A stretch of DNA of 64,000 bases, taken from the NCBI GenBank assembly GCA_963762575.1, contig CAVXLL010000001.1, forward strand, positions 558,001 to 622,000, in the 5' to 3' direction. The translations under genes were made by a program, and so were the position numbers. Under the pieces are notes generated by a model. It did no database searches. It was not told where the DNA came from and saw nothing but the letters and a program-made list of their open reading frames with translations. This stretch comes from AP-15 sp963762575 (GTDB lineage Bacteria > Pseudomonadota > Alphaproteobacteria > ATCC43930 > CGMCC-115725). Below, in pieces: positions 34,388-42,784 of the stretch (position 1 is the first letter of the stretch; every line of letters begins with the position of its first letter).

Positions 34388-36457
34388 ATGGGCAACATCA
34401 ATGCCAGCGTCGATCTCCGCCGCGACGACGAGATCGCCGTCGTCACCGTCGATAACCCGCCGGTCAACGCGCTAAAGCACGAGGTGCGGGCCCGACTTGC
34501 CGAGGCTCTGAGCCGGGCGCGCGATGACGAGGCGGTCAAGGCGGTGGTGATCGCCTGCGCCGGCCGCACCTTTTTCGCCGGGGCCGACATCACCGAATTC
34601 GGCAAGCCGCCACAGGCCCCGAGCCTGCACGATGTCATGGACGCGATCGAGGCGATGCCGAAGCCGGTCATCGCAGCGTTGCACGGCACGGCTCTGGGCG
34701 GTGGCTTCGAGTTGGCGCTTGCCTGCCACTTCCGCGTCGCGGTGCCCGGAGCGCGCGTCGGCTTGCCCGAAGTCAAGCTGGGCCTCCTGCCGGGAGCGGG
34801 CGGCACCCAGCGGCTGCCGCGCCTCGTCGGGCCGGAGAAGGCATTGCAGATGATTGTGACCGGCGAGCCGATCGGCGCGGCCGAGGCACGCGAAATTGGG
34901 ATCATCGACGAGATCGCCGAAGGCGACCTGACTGCGGCTGCGATCGAGTTCGCGCGTCGCGTCGTTCAGGAGGGGCGGCCTCTGCGGCTCGTGCGCGATC
35001 GCGAGGAAAAGCTGATCGGTGAGGGGTTTGCCGACGCCGCCGAAGAGCTGACCCGGCGGCTGCGCGGCCGGGAAGCGCCGGCCGCCTGTGTCGAGGCCGT
35101 GCGCAACGCGATCGTCATGCCCTTCGAGGACGGGCTGAGGCGCGAGTCCGAGCTGTTCCGGCAGCTCGTCGCCGGGGATCAGTCGAAGGCGCAGCGCCAT
35201 ATCTTCTTCGCCGAACGCGAGGCGGCGAAGGTTCCCGATATGCCGGATGCGACGAGGCCGCGCCCGATTGCGCGGGGCGCGGTGATCGGCGCCGGCACGA
35301 TGGGCGGCGGCATCGCGATGTGCTTCGCCAATGCCGGGATCCCCGTATCGCTTGTCGAGACCGGCCGCGACCTGCTGCAGAAAGGCCTAGACCGGGTTGC
35401 CGCCAATTACCGCACGACCGTCTCGCGCGGCGGGCTCGCCGACGACGAGATGAAGCGCCGCATGGGTCTGATCACCGGCGCCACCGAGCTCGAGGCCGCC
35501 GCCGGGGCCGATGTCGTGGTCGAGGCTGTCTTCGAGGAGATGGCCGTGAAGAAGCGCGTCTTCGCCGATCTCGACCGGATCGCCAAGCCGAAAGCGCTGC
35601 TCGCCACCAACACCTCGACCCTCGACGTCGACGCGATCGCGCGCGCAACGGTCCGGCCGCAGGACGTGATGGGGATGCATTTCTTCAGCCCGGCGAACGT
35701 CATGCGCCTGTTGGAGATCGTGCGCGGCGCACAGACCTCGTTCGAGTCGCTCGCCACCGCAATCGCGCTCGGCCGGCGCCTCGGCAAGGTGCCGGTCACC
35801 GTCGGGGTCTGTTACGGCTTTGTCGGCAACCGGATGCTGGCGCGCCGGTCGGTCGAAACCGAGCGGCTGTTGCTCGAAGGGGCACTGCCGCAGGAGATCG
35901 ATGCCGCGGTCACCGGGTTCGGGTTCCCGATGGGGCCGTGTGCGATGATGGACCTCGCCGGGCTCGATGTCGGCTGGCGCATTCGGCAAGGGCGCGGCGA
36001 GCACGCCCTGATCGAGGACGCGCTGTGCGAAGCCGGGCACTACGGCCAGAAGACCGGGAAGGGATATTTTCGCTATGAGGCCGGGTCGCGCACGCCCCTC
36101 CCCGATTCCGAGGTCGAAAAGATCATCTTCGAAACTGCCTCGCGGCTCGGGATCAACCGCCGGCCGATCGGCGAGGAGGAGATCGTCGAGCGCATGACCC
36201 TGCCGATGATCAACGAAGGCGCCCGCATTCTCGACGAAGGCATCGCCGCGCGCCCGGGCGATATCGACGTGATCTGGGTTTACGGCTATGGCTGGCCGGT
36301 GTGGCGCGGCGGACCGATGTATTATGCCGACCGTTTGGGTCTCGCTCACACCCGCGACCGGCTGACCCACTACGCCGACCGGTCCGGCGACGAGACATTG
36401 CGCCCTGCGCCTTTATTGCAGCGCCTCGCCGAGCAAGGCCGAGGATTTGGATCATGA
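34388..36457 (+). CDS. bifunctional enoyl-CoA hydratase / 3-hydroxyacyl-CoA dehydrogenase (FadB/PimF-like)
   Basis: 689 aa. Residues 1-190 are a crotonase domain with FFAGADITEFG and HGTALGGGFELALACHFRVA, including the Glu-containing LPEVKLGLLPGAGGTQRLPR. From about 297 an NAD domain begins (AVIGAGTMGGGIAMCFANAG), with HFFSPANVMRLLEIVRG later and the 3HCDH C-domain GKTGKGYF-like GQKTGKGYFRYE. It performs hydration and NAD-linked oxidation in beta-oxidation. With the two acyl-CoA dehydrogenase genes after it, the set looks like pimF-pimC-pimD for dicarboxylate breakdown. Confidence 0.9.
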   Translation: MGNINASVDLRRDDEIAVVTVDNPPVNALKHEVRARLAEALSRARDDEAVKAVVIACAGRTFFAGADITEFGKPPQAPSLHDVMDAIEAMPKPVIAALHGTALGGGFELALACHFRVAVPGARVGLPEVKLGLLPGAGGTQRLPRLVGPEKALQMIVTGEPIGAAEAREIGIIDEIAEGDLTAAAIEFARRVVQEGRPLRLVRDREEKLIGEGFADAAEELTRRLRGREAPAACVEAVRNAIVMPFEDGLRRESELFRQLVAGDQSKAQRHIFFAEREAAKVPDMPDATRPRPIARGAVIGAGTMGGGIAMCFANAGIPVSLVETGRDLLQKGLDRVAANYRTTVSRGGLADDEMKRRMGLITGATELEAAAGADVVVEAVFEEMAVKKRVFADLDRIAKPKALLATNTSTLDVDAIARATVRPQDVMGMHFFSPANVMRLLEIVRGAQTSFESLATAIALGRRLGKVPVTVGVCYGFVGNRMLARRSVETERLLLEGALPQEIDAAVTGFGFPMGPCAMMDLAGLDVGWRIRQGRGEHALIEDALCEAGHYGQKTGKGYFRYEAGSRTPLPDSEVEKIIFETASRLGINRRPIGEEEIVERMTLPMINEGARILDEGIAARPGDIDVIWVYGYGWPVWRGGPMYYADRLGLAHTRDRLTHYADRSGDETLRPAPLLQRLAEQGRGFGS

Positions 36458-36465
36458 CTACAGCC

Positions 36466-36544
36466 GTCATTCCCGCGAAAGCGGGAACCCAGGGTCACGG
36501 CACCCAAAAGCCGGCCTGGGCCCCCGCCTTCGCGGGGGCGACGG
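36466..36544 (+). repeat. inverted repeat element of the gtcattcccgcgaaagcggg type
   Basis: gtcattcccgcgaaagcggg at the left and cccccgccttcgcgggggcg at the right form two small hairpins and are also imperfect inverted copies of each other, with cctgg/ccagg joins. Elements of this look are common intergenic repeats in proteobacteria. It fills nearly all of the gap between the fadB-like and acyl-CoA dehydrogenase genes. The acyl-CoA dehydrogenase frame is open through it, which could mislead start prediction. Confidence 0.7.
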
Positions 36545-36563
36545 ACAGCCGGGAGTTCGACTG

Positions 36564-37769
36564 ATGGATCTCCGCTTCACCCCCGAAGAGCTTACCTTCC
36601 GCGACGAGGTGCGGGGCTTTTTCCGCGCCAATCTGCCGGAGGGCATCCGCCGCAAGCTGGTCCAAGGAAAGCATCTCGCCAAGGACGACATCATCACCTG
36701 GCAGCGCACTCTCAACAAAAAGGGTTGGGCGGTCGCCAACTGGCCTGTCGAGTGGGGCGGTACCGGGTGGACCCCGGTTCAGCAGTACATCTTCCAGGAG
36801 GAACTGCAGCTGACCCCGGCGCCCCAACCCTTGGGTTTTGGGGTGACGATGGTCGGTCCGGTGATGATCGCGTTCGGTTCGCAAGCGCAGAAGAAGCGGT
36901 TTCTGCCGCGCATCGCCAATCTCGACGACTGGTGGTGCCAGGGATTTTCCGAGCCAGGTGCAGGCTCGGACCTCGCCTCACTGCGGACCGCCGCCAAGCG
37001 CCACGGCGATTACTACATAGTCAACGGCCAGAAGACCTGGACGACCCTCGCGCAGCACGCCGATTGGATCTTCTGCCTGGTGCGCACCGATCCGCAGGCC
37101 AAAAAGCAGGAAGGAATTTCCTTTCTGCTGATCGACATGAAGACGCCGGGCATCACGGTGCGCCCGATCGTCACGATCGAGGGCGGGCACGAGGTCAATG
37201 AGGTGTTCTTCGACGACGTCAAGGTGCGGGCCGAGAACCTGGTCGGCCAGGAGAACAAAGGCTGGGATTACGCGAAATACCTACTCGGCCGCGAGCGCAC
37301 CGGGATTGCCCGCGTCGGCCTGTCGAAGGAGCGCCTTCGGCGGATCAAGGAGCTTGCGTCGCTGGAGCGCATCGGCGACAAGCCGCTGATCGAAGACGAG
37401 CGCTTCCGCGAGAAGCTGGCCGCCGTCGAGGTCGAACTGAAGGCGCTCGAGATGACGCAATTGCGCGTCGTTGCCGCCGAGCGCCGTCGCACCGACAACA
37501 AGCCCGACCCGGCCTCCTCGATCCTCAAGATCAAGGGCTCGGAGATCCAGCAGGCGACGACCGAATTGTTGCTCGAAGTGGTCGGCCCCTACGCCCTGCC
37601 CTACCAGCCCGAGCACGAGGATGACGAGCGCTGGAACGAGCCGCCGATCGGCCCGGAATGGGCCGGGCCGATCGCCCCCACTTACTTCAACTGGCGCAAG
37701 ACCACGATCTATGGCGGCACCAACGAGATCCAGAAGAACATCATCGCCAAGGCGATCCTGGGACTGTGA
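36564..37769 (+). CDS. acyl-CoA dehydrogenase, large subunit type (PimC-like)
   Basis: 401 aa FAD enzyme. MDLRFTPEELTFRDEVRGFF starts the N-terminal helical domain; WCQGFSEPGAGSDLASL is the acyl-CoA/FAD signature; TYFNWRKTTIYGGTNEIQ and QKNIIAKAILGL end the C-terminal domain. It oxidises acyl-CoA to enoyl-CoA and passes electrons to ETF. The ATG at 36564 follows the intergenic repeat; the frame upstream is repeat-encoded and not used. Paired with a second, more divergent dehydrogenase 3 bases downstream, as in PimC/PimD heteromers. Confidence 0.9.
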   Translation: MDLRFTPEELTFRDEVRGFFRANLPEGIRRKLVQGKHLAKDDIITWQRTLNKKGWAVANWPVEWGGTGWTPVQQYIFQEELQLTPAPQPLGFGVTMVGPVMIAFGSQAQKKRFLPRIANLDDWWCQGFSEPGAGSDLASLRTAAKRHGDYYIVNGQKTWTTLAQHADWIFCLVRTDPQAKKQEGISFLLIDMKTPGITVRPIVTIEGGHEVNEVFFDDVKVRAENLVGQENKGWDYAKYLLGRERTGIARVGLSKERLRRIKELASLERIGDKPLIEDERFREKLAAVEVELKALEMTQLRVVAAERRRTDNKPDPASSILKIKGSEIQQATTELLLEVVGPYALPYQPEHEDDERWNEPPIGPEWAGPIAPTYFNWRKTTIYGGTNEIQKNIIAKAILGL

Positions 37770-37772
37770 GCG

Positions 37773-38924
37773 ATGGATTTTGACCTGAGTGAAGAGCAGC
37801 GGCTGCTGAAGGAGAGCCTCGACCGGCTGATCGGCGACCGCTACGCGTTCGAGCAGCGCAACAATTATGCCCGGAGTCCGGAGGGCTGGAGCCGCGAATT
37901 GTGGGCGCAATTTGCCGAACTCGGGCTGCTCGGCCTGCCGTTCGAGGAGCGGCATGGCGGCTCGGCCGGCGGTCCGGTCGAGACGATGATCGCGATGGAA
38001 GCATTTGGCCGCGCCCTGGTGCTCGAACCGTATCTTGCGACGGTCGTGCTCGGCGGCGGCTTTCTTCGCCATGGCGGCAATGCCGAACAACGCGCCGATC
38101 TCGTCCCGCAGATCGCGGACGGCAGCCTCACCTTCGCCTTCGCCCATACCGAGCGGCAATCGCGTTACGACCTCCACGACATCGAGACGCGAGCCGTGCG
38201 CGACGGCACTGACTGGATCGTCGATGGCGAGAAGGGGGTCGTCCTGCACGGCGATACGGCCGACAAGCTGATCGTCACCGCGCGGGTCGGCGGTGGGCGG
38301 TGCGACCTCGACGGGATCGCTGCCTTTATTGTCGACAGCAAGGCGACAGGAGTGTCGCGGCGCGGCTACCCGACCCAGGACGGGATGCGCGCAGCGGAGA
38401 TCACGTTGTCAGGCGTGCGGATCGGTCCTGAGGGGGTGCTCGGCGAGCCGGGGAAGGCATTGCCGCTCGTCGAACGCGTCGTCGACGAAGGGATCGCGGC
38501 GCTGTGCGCCGAAGCCGTCGGCGCAATGGCGGTGATGCACGAGCTCACCGTCGAATATCTCAAGACGCGCCGGCAATTCGGCCGCGAGATCGGCAGCTTC
38601 CAGATTCTGCAGCACCGCGCCGTCGACATGCTGATCGCGCTGGAACAGGCGCGGAGCATGGCGATGTTGGCGACGATGACGGCAGCCGAAGAAAATGCCG
38701 CGGAGCGGCGCAACTCCGTCGCCGCGGCCAAGGTGCAGATCGGCCGTTCCGGCAAGTTCATCGGCCAGCAGGCGATCCAGCTGCACGGCGGCATCGGGAT
38801 GACGATGGAATACAAGGTCGGTCATTACTTCAAGCGGGTCACGATGATCGACACGATGTTCGGTGATGCCGACCACCATCTGCGGGCGCTCGCCCACCGC
38901 GGCGCAGCGGCTGCCGCTGCGTGA
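37773..38924 (+). CDS. acyl-CoA dehydrogenase, small subunit type (PimD-like)
   Basis: 383 aa. MDFDLSEEQRLLKESLDRLI and LWAQFAELGLLGLPFEERHG are family starts; QFGREIGSFQILQHRAVDML and QLHGGIGMTMEYKVGHYFKR form the C-terminal helical domain. It lacks the EPGAGSD segment seen in its partner (FAHTERQSRYDL stands there instead), which is usual for the second subunit of heteromeric dehydrogenases. It starts 3 bases after the large subunit stop. Confidence 0.88.
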   Translation: MDFDLSEEQRLLKESLDRLIGDRYAFEQRNNYARSPEGWSRELWAQFAELGLLGLPFEERHGGSAGGPVETMIAMEAFGRALVLEPYLATVVLGGGFLRHGGNAEQRADLVPQIADGSLTFAFAHTERQSRYDLHDIETRAVRDGTDWIVDGEKGVVLHGDTADKLIVTARVGGGRCDLDGIAAFIVDSKATGVSRRGYPTQDGMRAAEITLSGVRIGPEGVLGEPGKALPLVERVVDEGIAALCAEAVGAMAVMHELTVEYLKTRRQFGREIGSFQILQHRAVDMLIALEQARSMAMLATMTAAEENAAERRNSVAAAKVQIGRSGKFIGQQAIQLHGGIGMTMEYKVGHYFKRVTMIDTMFGDADHHLRALAHRGAAAAAA

Positions 38925-38952
38925 GGTTCCGGCCGAATTCGACCTTGGCCAG

Positions 38953-39639
38953 ATGATCCTCAGCTGTCCGGTTTGCCGGACCCGCTATAAAGTCGACGAA
39001 GGCGCCCTGCGCGGACAGTCCGGGCGCACCGTCCGCTGCGCCCACTGCGGTCATACCTGGCATCAGGCGGCATCGCCGGAGCGGCCCGCAGACGAGGACG
39101 AAACCCACGCCGACGGCCGGATCGAACCGGCGCTAGAAGTCCCGCCGCGCCCGGCAACCACGCTGAAGGTCCCGCCGCGACAGCGAGCTCTTCCCGAACC
39201 GCCTCGGCTTCGGAGCCGCTGGGGCGCGTTCCGCTGGCTCGTAGTAGCCGTCCTGCTCGCCCTCGCGGTTCTGGCCGGGGTCGTCGTCGCCCGCGGTGCG
39301 GTTGTGGCGCTGTGGCCGCCGGCAGCGCGGCTCTATTCTCTGGCCGGTTTCGCGGCCGAGCCGCCGTGGACCGGGCTCAAAATCGAGAAGCTCGCCCCCT
39401 CGCGGACCCCGGACGGCCTGGTCATCGAGGGCGATATCGCCAATAACGGAAAAACGACGCAGGATCTGCCAAAGCTGCGAGTCGCGTTGCGCGACGCCTC
39501 CGAAAAGGAGGTGCAGTTCAAGATCGTCGATCCCCCGCAACCTCGGCTAGCCCCCGGCGCCGTCGCCCATTTCAAAACCCCGTTCGATCATCCCGACGAC
39601 GCGGCAAAGGGCGTCGTCGTGACCTTCGCCAAGCGCTGA
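38953..39639 (+). CDS. zinc-ribbon (MJ0042) / DUF3426 membrane protein
   Basis: 228 aa. Residues 1-35 are an MJ0042-type zinc ribbon (Cys5, Cys8, Cys29, Cys32 in CPVC and CAHC). A charged, Pro-rich linker leads to one membrane helix near 91-111, then a DUF3426-like periplasmic domain (GLVIEGDIANNGKTTQDLPK). The family is common in alphaproteobacteria but without known function. The ATG at 38953 is the first residue of the zinc ribbon; upstream codons overlap the dehydrogenase gene. Confidence 0.82.
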   Translation: MILSCPVCRTRYKVDEGALRGQSGRTVRCAHCGHTWHQAASPERPADEDETHADGRIEPALEVPPRPATTLKVPPRQRALPEPPRLRSRWGAFRWLVVAVLLALAVLAGVVVARGAVVALWPPAARLYSLAGFAAEPPWTGLKIEKLAPSRTPDGLVIEGDIANNGKTTQDLPKLRVALRDASEKEVQFKIVDPPQPRLAPGAVAHFKTPFDHPDDAAKGVVVTFAKR

Positions 39640-39650
39640 GGAACCAAGAA

Positions 39651-39989
39651 ATGTTCATTGCGATGAATCGCTTCAAAGTCATCCCTGATTCGGGGGCGGA
39701 GTTCGAGCGCGTCTGGACATCGCGCGATACGCATTTGCGCGATGTGCCGGGCTTTGTCGAATTTCATCTGCTGCGCGGGCCTCAGCGCGAGGACCACGTC
39801 CTCTACTCTTCCCACACCGTGTGGCGGAGCCGAGAAGATTTCGAGGCGTGGACGCGCTCGGAAGCGTTCCGCCTCGCCCACGGCAGCGCCGGACAGAACA
39901 GGCCACTCTATCTCGGACACCCCGAGTTCGAGGGCTTCGAGGTCATCCAGACCGTCGAGCGCCAGATGGGCGAGCGAACGAGCCGGTGA
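39651..39989 (+). CDS. antibiotic biosynthesis monooxygenase (ABM) family protein
   Basis: 112 aa dimeric ferredoxin-like fold. MFIAMNRFKVIPDSGAEFER, GFVEFHLLRGP and SSHTVWRSREDFEAWTRSEA match the ABM family, in particular the HmoA/IsdG-like heme-degrading branch; the expected heme His cannot be assigned with certainty. It starts 11 bases after the zinc-ribbon gene and its stop is overlapped by the GTG start of the flavoprotein gene that follows, which suggests a functional pair. Confidence 0.82.
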   Translation: MFIAMNRFKVIPDSGAEFERVWTSRDTHLRDVPGFVEFHLLRGPQREDHVLYSSHTVWRSREDFEAWTRSEAFRLAHGSAGQNRPLYLGHPEFEGFEVIQTVERQMGERTSR

Positions 39990-41209
39990 CGGCGCGCATC
40001 CTCGTCCTGAGCGCCGGGTTCGCCGGGCTGTGGAGCGCGGCCGGCGCGGCGCGCGCCTTGGACGAGTTCGGTATCGGCCGGGACGCGGTCCAGGTGACCG
40101 TGATCAATCGCGACCAATGGCACGCGATCCGCGTGCGAAATTACGAGCGCGATCTGAGCGGCGTCAGGGTGGCGCTCGACGAGGTGCTCGAACCGATCGG
40201 CGTCGAGCGCGTGACAGGCGAGGTCGTCGGCATCGACTTCGCCAGCCGCCGGGTCACCTATTCCGTGGATGCCACAGATGTATCGCTCCCCTATGACCGG
40301 CTGGTCTTCGCCCTGGGCAGCCGGCTGGTGCGCCCCGGCATTCCCGGGCTCGGCGTTTTTGCCTTCGATGTCGATACTTACGACGGCGCGGCGCGGCTCA
40401 ATACCCACATCCAGAGCCTCTCGGCGCAGCCGCGCTCGCCCGGGCAATTTACCGCGCTCGTCGTCGGCGCGGGTTTGACCGGCATCGAAGCGGCGACCGA
40501 GCTGCTCGGGAAATTGTGTTCGGCGGGCGCCGCTGCTCCCCGCGTAATTCTCGCCGACCATCAGCCACGGGTCGGTTCCGATATGGGCGACGGCGCCTGT
40601 GACGTCATCGACGAGGCGCTCGCCTCTCTCGGGGTCGCGACCCGCACCGGCGTCGCGATCAGTGCGATCGACCGGTCCGGCGCCACACTCTCGACCGGCG
40701 AAGAGATCCCCACCGCGACAATCGTCTGGTGCGCCGGCATGCGAGCCAATCCCTTGACCGAGCTTTTTCCGGTTGGGCGCGACCGGTTCGGCCGGGTTCC
40801 GGTCGATCATTTTATGCGGGTCGAGGGAATGCCGGATACCTTTGCCGCCGGCGACTCCGCCTTTGCGATCGTCGACGATCGGCGCAGCTCGGTGATGTCT
40901 TGTCAGCATGCCCGGCCGATGGGCCGCTTTGCCGGCTATAATGTCGTGTGCGACCTGGTGGAAAAACCCATGCTGCCGTTGCGCATCGATTGGTACACCA
41001 CGATCCTCGATCTCGGGCCCTGGGGCGCCGTATACACCGAGGGCTGGGACCGCCGGGTGGTCACGACCGGCGCCGCCGCCAAGCGGACCAAGCAGCTGAT
41101 CAACTGCGAGCGCATTTATCCGCCCCGCTCCGGCGACCGGCGTCAAATTCTCGACGCCGCCGCACCGGTCGTCCAAAGACCACCGCCGCAGTTCCGAGCC
41201 CCGGAATAA
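39986..41209 (+). CDS. NAD(P)/FAD-dependent oxidoreductase (NDH-2-like)
   Basis: 407 aa from a GTG overlapping the previous stop (GTGA). The first dinucleotide fold is ARILVLSAGFAGLWSAAGAA, where Ser stands for the first Gly of the usual GxGxxG. A second fold, VVGAGLTGIEAATELLG, is near 157-173, and DTFAAGDSAFA near 283-293 is the FAD-binding end motif. The layout is that of type 2 NADH dehydrogenase-like enzymes, but without an obvious C-terminal membrane helix. It may supply electrons to the neighbouring ABM protein; this is inference. Confidence 0.82.
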   Translation: MTARILVLSAGFAGLWSAAGAARALDEFGIGRDAVQVTVINRDQWHAIRVRNYERDLSGVRVALDEVLEPIGVERVTGEVVGIDFASRRVTYSVDATDVSLPYDRLVFALGSRLVRPGIPGLGVFAFDVDTYDGAARLNTHIQSLSAQPRSPGQFTALVVGAGLTGIEAATELLGKLCSAGAAAPRVILADHQPRVGSDMGDGACDVIDEALASLGVATRTGVAISAIDRSGATLSTGEEIPTATIVWCAGMRANPLTELFPVGRDRFGRVPVDHFMRVEGMPDTFAAGDSAFAIVDDRRSSVMSCQHARPMGRFAGYNVVCDLVEKPMLPLRIDWYTTILDLGPWGAVYTEGWDRRVVTTGAAAKRTKQLINCERIYPPRSGDRRQILDAAAPVVQRPPPQFRAPE

Positions 41210-41217
41210 GTGAAGCG

Positions 41218-41862
41218 TCAGCGGCCAATTCCGTCGGGGCCCGCCCCGCTCGGCAGCGAGCAGGCGTCCAGCGGCCTGACCGGAATTTCTTCGATAGCGC
41301 CATTGGACAGCCGAAAGACCTTGTCCTGCGGCACCGGCAACATCAGCGCCGTCTCGCGCGGCAGTCCTGCGCAAAGGCCGCGAAGCAGCCGGGTCACGAG
41401 CCCATGCGTGACGGCAACAAGCGCGCACTCGGAATCCTGCTCGCTCAGCCATTCGCCGAGCCGGGCGGCGAAGGCGTCATATGGTTCGCCATCCGGGGAG
41501 CGAAAATACCAGTCATAGCGTCCGTGGCCATCGAACAGGCCGGGACAGCGCTCGGCGATCTCGCTGTAGGTCAGTCCGTCCCAGGATCCCAGCGAAAGCT
41601 CGCGGAGCCGATCGTCAAAGTTCAGCTCCGGTGCGATAGCGAAATGCTGGCGAATGATTTCTGCGCTTCCGCGCGCGCGCCCCAATGGGCTCGCTATGAT
41701 CCGGACGGATTGGGCCTCTGGCAGTGCGCCGAGCAGCCGCCCGATGGCAAGGGCTTGGGCGATGCCCGTCTCGGTCAATGGCGAGTCGAATCGGCCCTGA
41801 TATCGCCTCTGCAAATTCCATTCAGTCTCGCCGTGGCGGACGAGAAAAATCGTGCCGATCAC
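41218..41862 (-). CDS. histidine phosphatase family protein (phosphoglycerate mutase-like)
   Basis: 214 aa from a GTG at 41862. FLVRHGETEWN carries the phospho-accepting His10; ASPLGRARGSAEII and the distal VAVTHGLVTRLL give the remaining active-site Arg and His. LRELSLGSWDGLTYSEIAER fits the small phosphatases of the CobC/GpmB/PhoE group. The start overlaps the stop of the upstream GNAT gene in its restored frame (GTGA). Which phosphate ester it cleaves is unknown. Confidence 0.85.
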   Translation of the reverse strand: MIGTIFLVRHGETEWNLQRRYQGRFDSPLTETGIAQALAIGRLLGALPEAQSVRIIASPLGRARGSAEIIRQHFAIAPELNFDDRLRELSLGSWDGLTYSEIAERCPGLFDGHGRYDWYFRSPDGEPYDAFAARLGEWLSEQDSECALVAVTHGLVTRLLRGLCAGLPRETALMLPVPQDKVFRLSNGAIEEIPVRPLDACSLPSGAGPDGIGR

Positions 41863-42405
41863 GACTGCCGAAGCCGGTAAAGTACATGGCGGCGCAACGG
41901 GTGCCCTGGCGGCAGCCGCGGATGCTCGAAATCGAAATCCTCTGCCGGGTCGCAGGTCATCCCGAGCTTTTCCATGATCCGCCGCGAGGCTAGATTCGCC
42001 GGCACCGTAAAGGCGACGATTTCGTTGAGACCGAGTTCGGGCGAACCCGTCATCGATCACGGCCCGCGCGGCCTCATAGGCATATCCCCGTCCCCAGTAA
42101 GGACGGGCTAAGCGCCAGGCGGCCTCGACCGCCGGTGCGAACGGCAGGGCGAAACGCAAATTGCTCAGGCCGACGACGCCGATAAACGGCGCTTCACCGG
42201 GAAGCTCGACGACCCAGGGACCGAAGCCGTGGTCGTGCCAATGCGTGCGGGCCGCCACGACCCAGGCCTCCATGGCTGCGCGGTCCGCAAAGGGCGCGAG
42301 GTATTGCATGACAACGGGATCGGCCGAAAGCTCGGCGAAAGCCGCGACATCGTCATCATGCCATTGGCGCAGCAGCAGGCGCGCGGTGCGCAGCGCCGCT
42401 GTCAC
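41859..42405 (-). pseudogene. GNAT acetyltransferase gene with a frameshift
   Basis: The first part, from the ATG at 42405 (TARLLLRQWHDDDVAAFAEL, GVVGLSNLRF, ARPYWGRGYAYEAARAVIDD), is a RimJ/RimL-type acetyltransferase. The continuation LGLNEIVAFTVPANLASRRI and MEKLGMTCDPAEDFDFEHPR is in the next frame. The break is at about 42036-42046, and one surplus base accounts for it (547 bases = 3n+1). The restored frame ends at 41859, overlapping the phosphatase start, which supports a once-intact operon. It could also be a sequencing error. Confidence 0.75.
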
Positions 42406-42407
42406 GG

Positions 42408-42653
42408 CTACTTCTTCTTGTCGCCTGCGCCGGGCATGTTGGAAAAAAACATTTGCTGCAGCTGCTCAAACCCTTTGAGCGTCGCCGGCAGCCAAGTCTT
42501 CAGCATCGCCTCCGGGTCCATGCCCTTGAGTAGGGTTCTCAAACGCTGCTCGACTTCCGGCAGCAGCGCCTCCTGCAGCGGCTTCACGTCCGGCAACCCG
42601 AAGAAGGCGCGTGCCTCGTCCGGAGTGCAATCAATGTCCACCTTGAACTTCAT
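42408..42653 (-). CDS. DUF6489 family protein
   Basis: 81 aa. MKFKVDIDCTPDEARAFFGL, then PDVKPLQEALLPEVEQRL and a Met/Gln/Phe-rich middle (LQQMFFSNMPGAG), ending in KKK. This fits the small DUF6489 family seen in alphaproteobacteria; function unknown. It precedes the GNAT gene by 2 bases and the histidine phosphatase further on, so the three probably form one transcript. Confidence 0.78.
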   Translation of the reverse strand: MKFKVDIDCTPDEARAFFGLPDVKPLQEALLPEVEQRLRTLLKGMDPEAMLKTWLPATLKGFEQLQQMFFSNMPGAGDKKK

Positions 42654-42784
42654 CGCGGCCGCCTCCTCCTACCGTCGCGGATTTTGCCCCAATCTGCGCA
42701 AAGAAGCACCAGTCCCATGGGAAATCGGGGATTATGGGGCTGTCCTTGCCAAACGTCTTCTGGCACCGCTTCTTCTGAAGGCGT

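Noticed and set aside
36447..36563. N-terminal extension of the acyl-CoA dehydrogenase frame
   Set aside because: These codons come from the intergenic palindromic repeat and match no dehydrogenase; the true start is at 36564.
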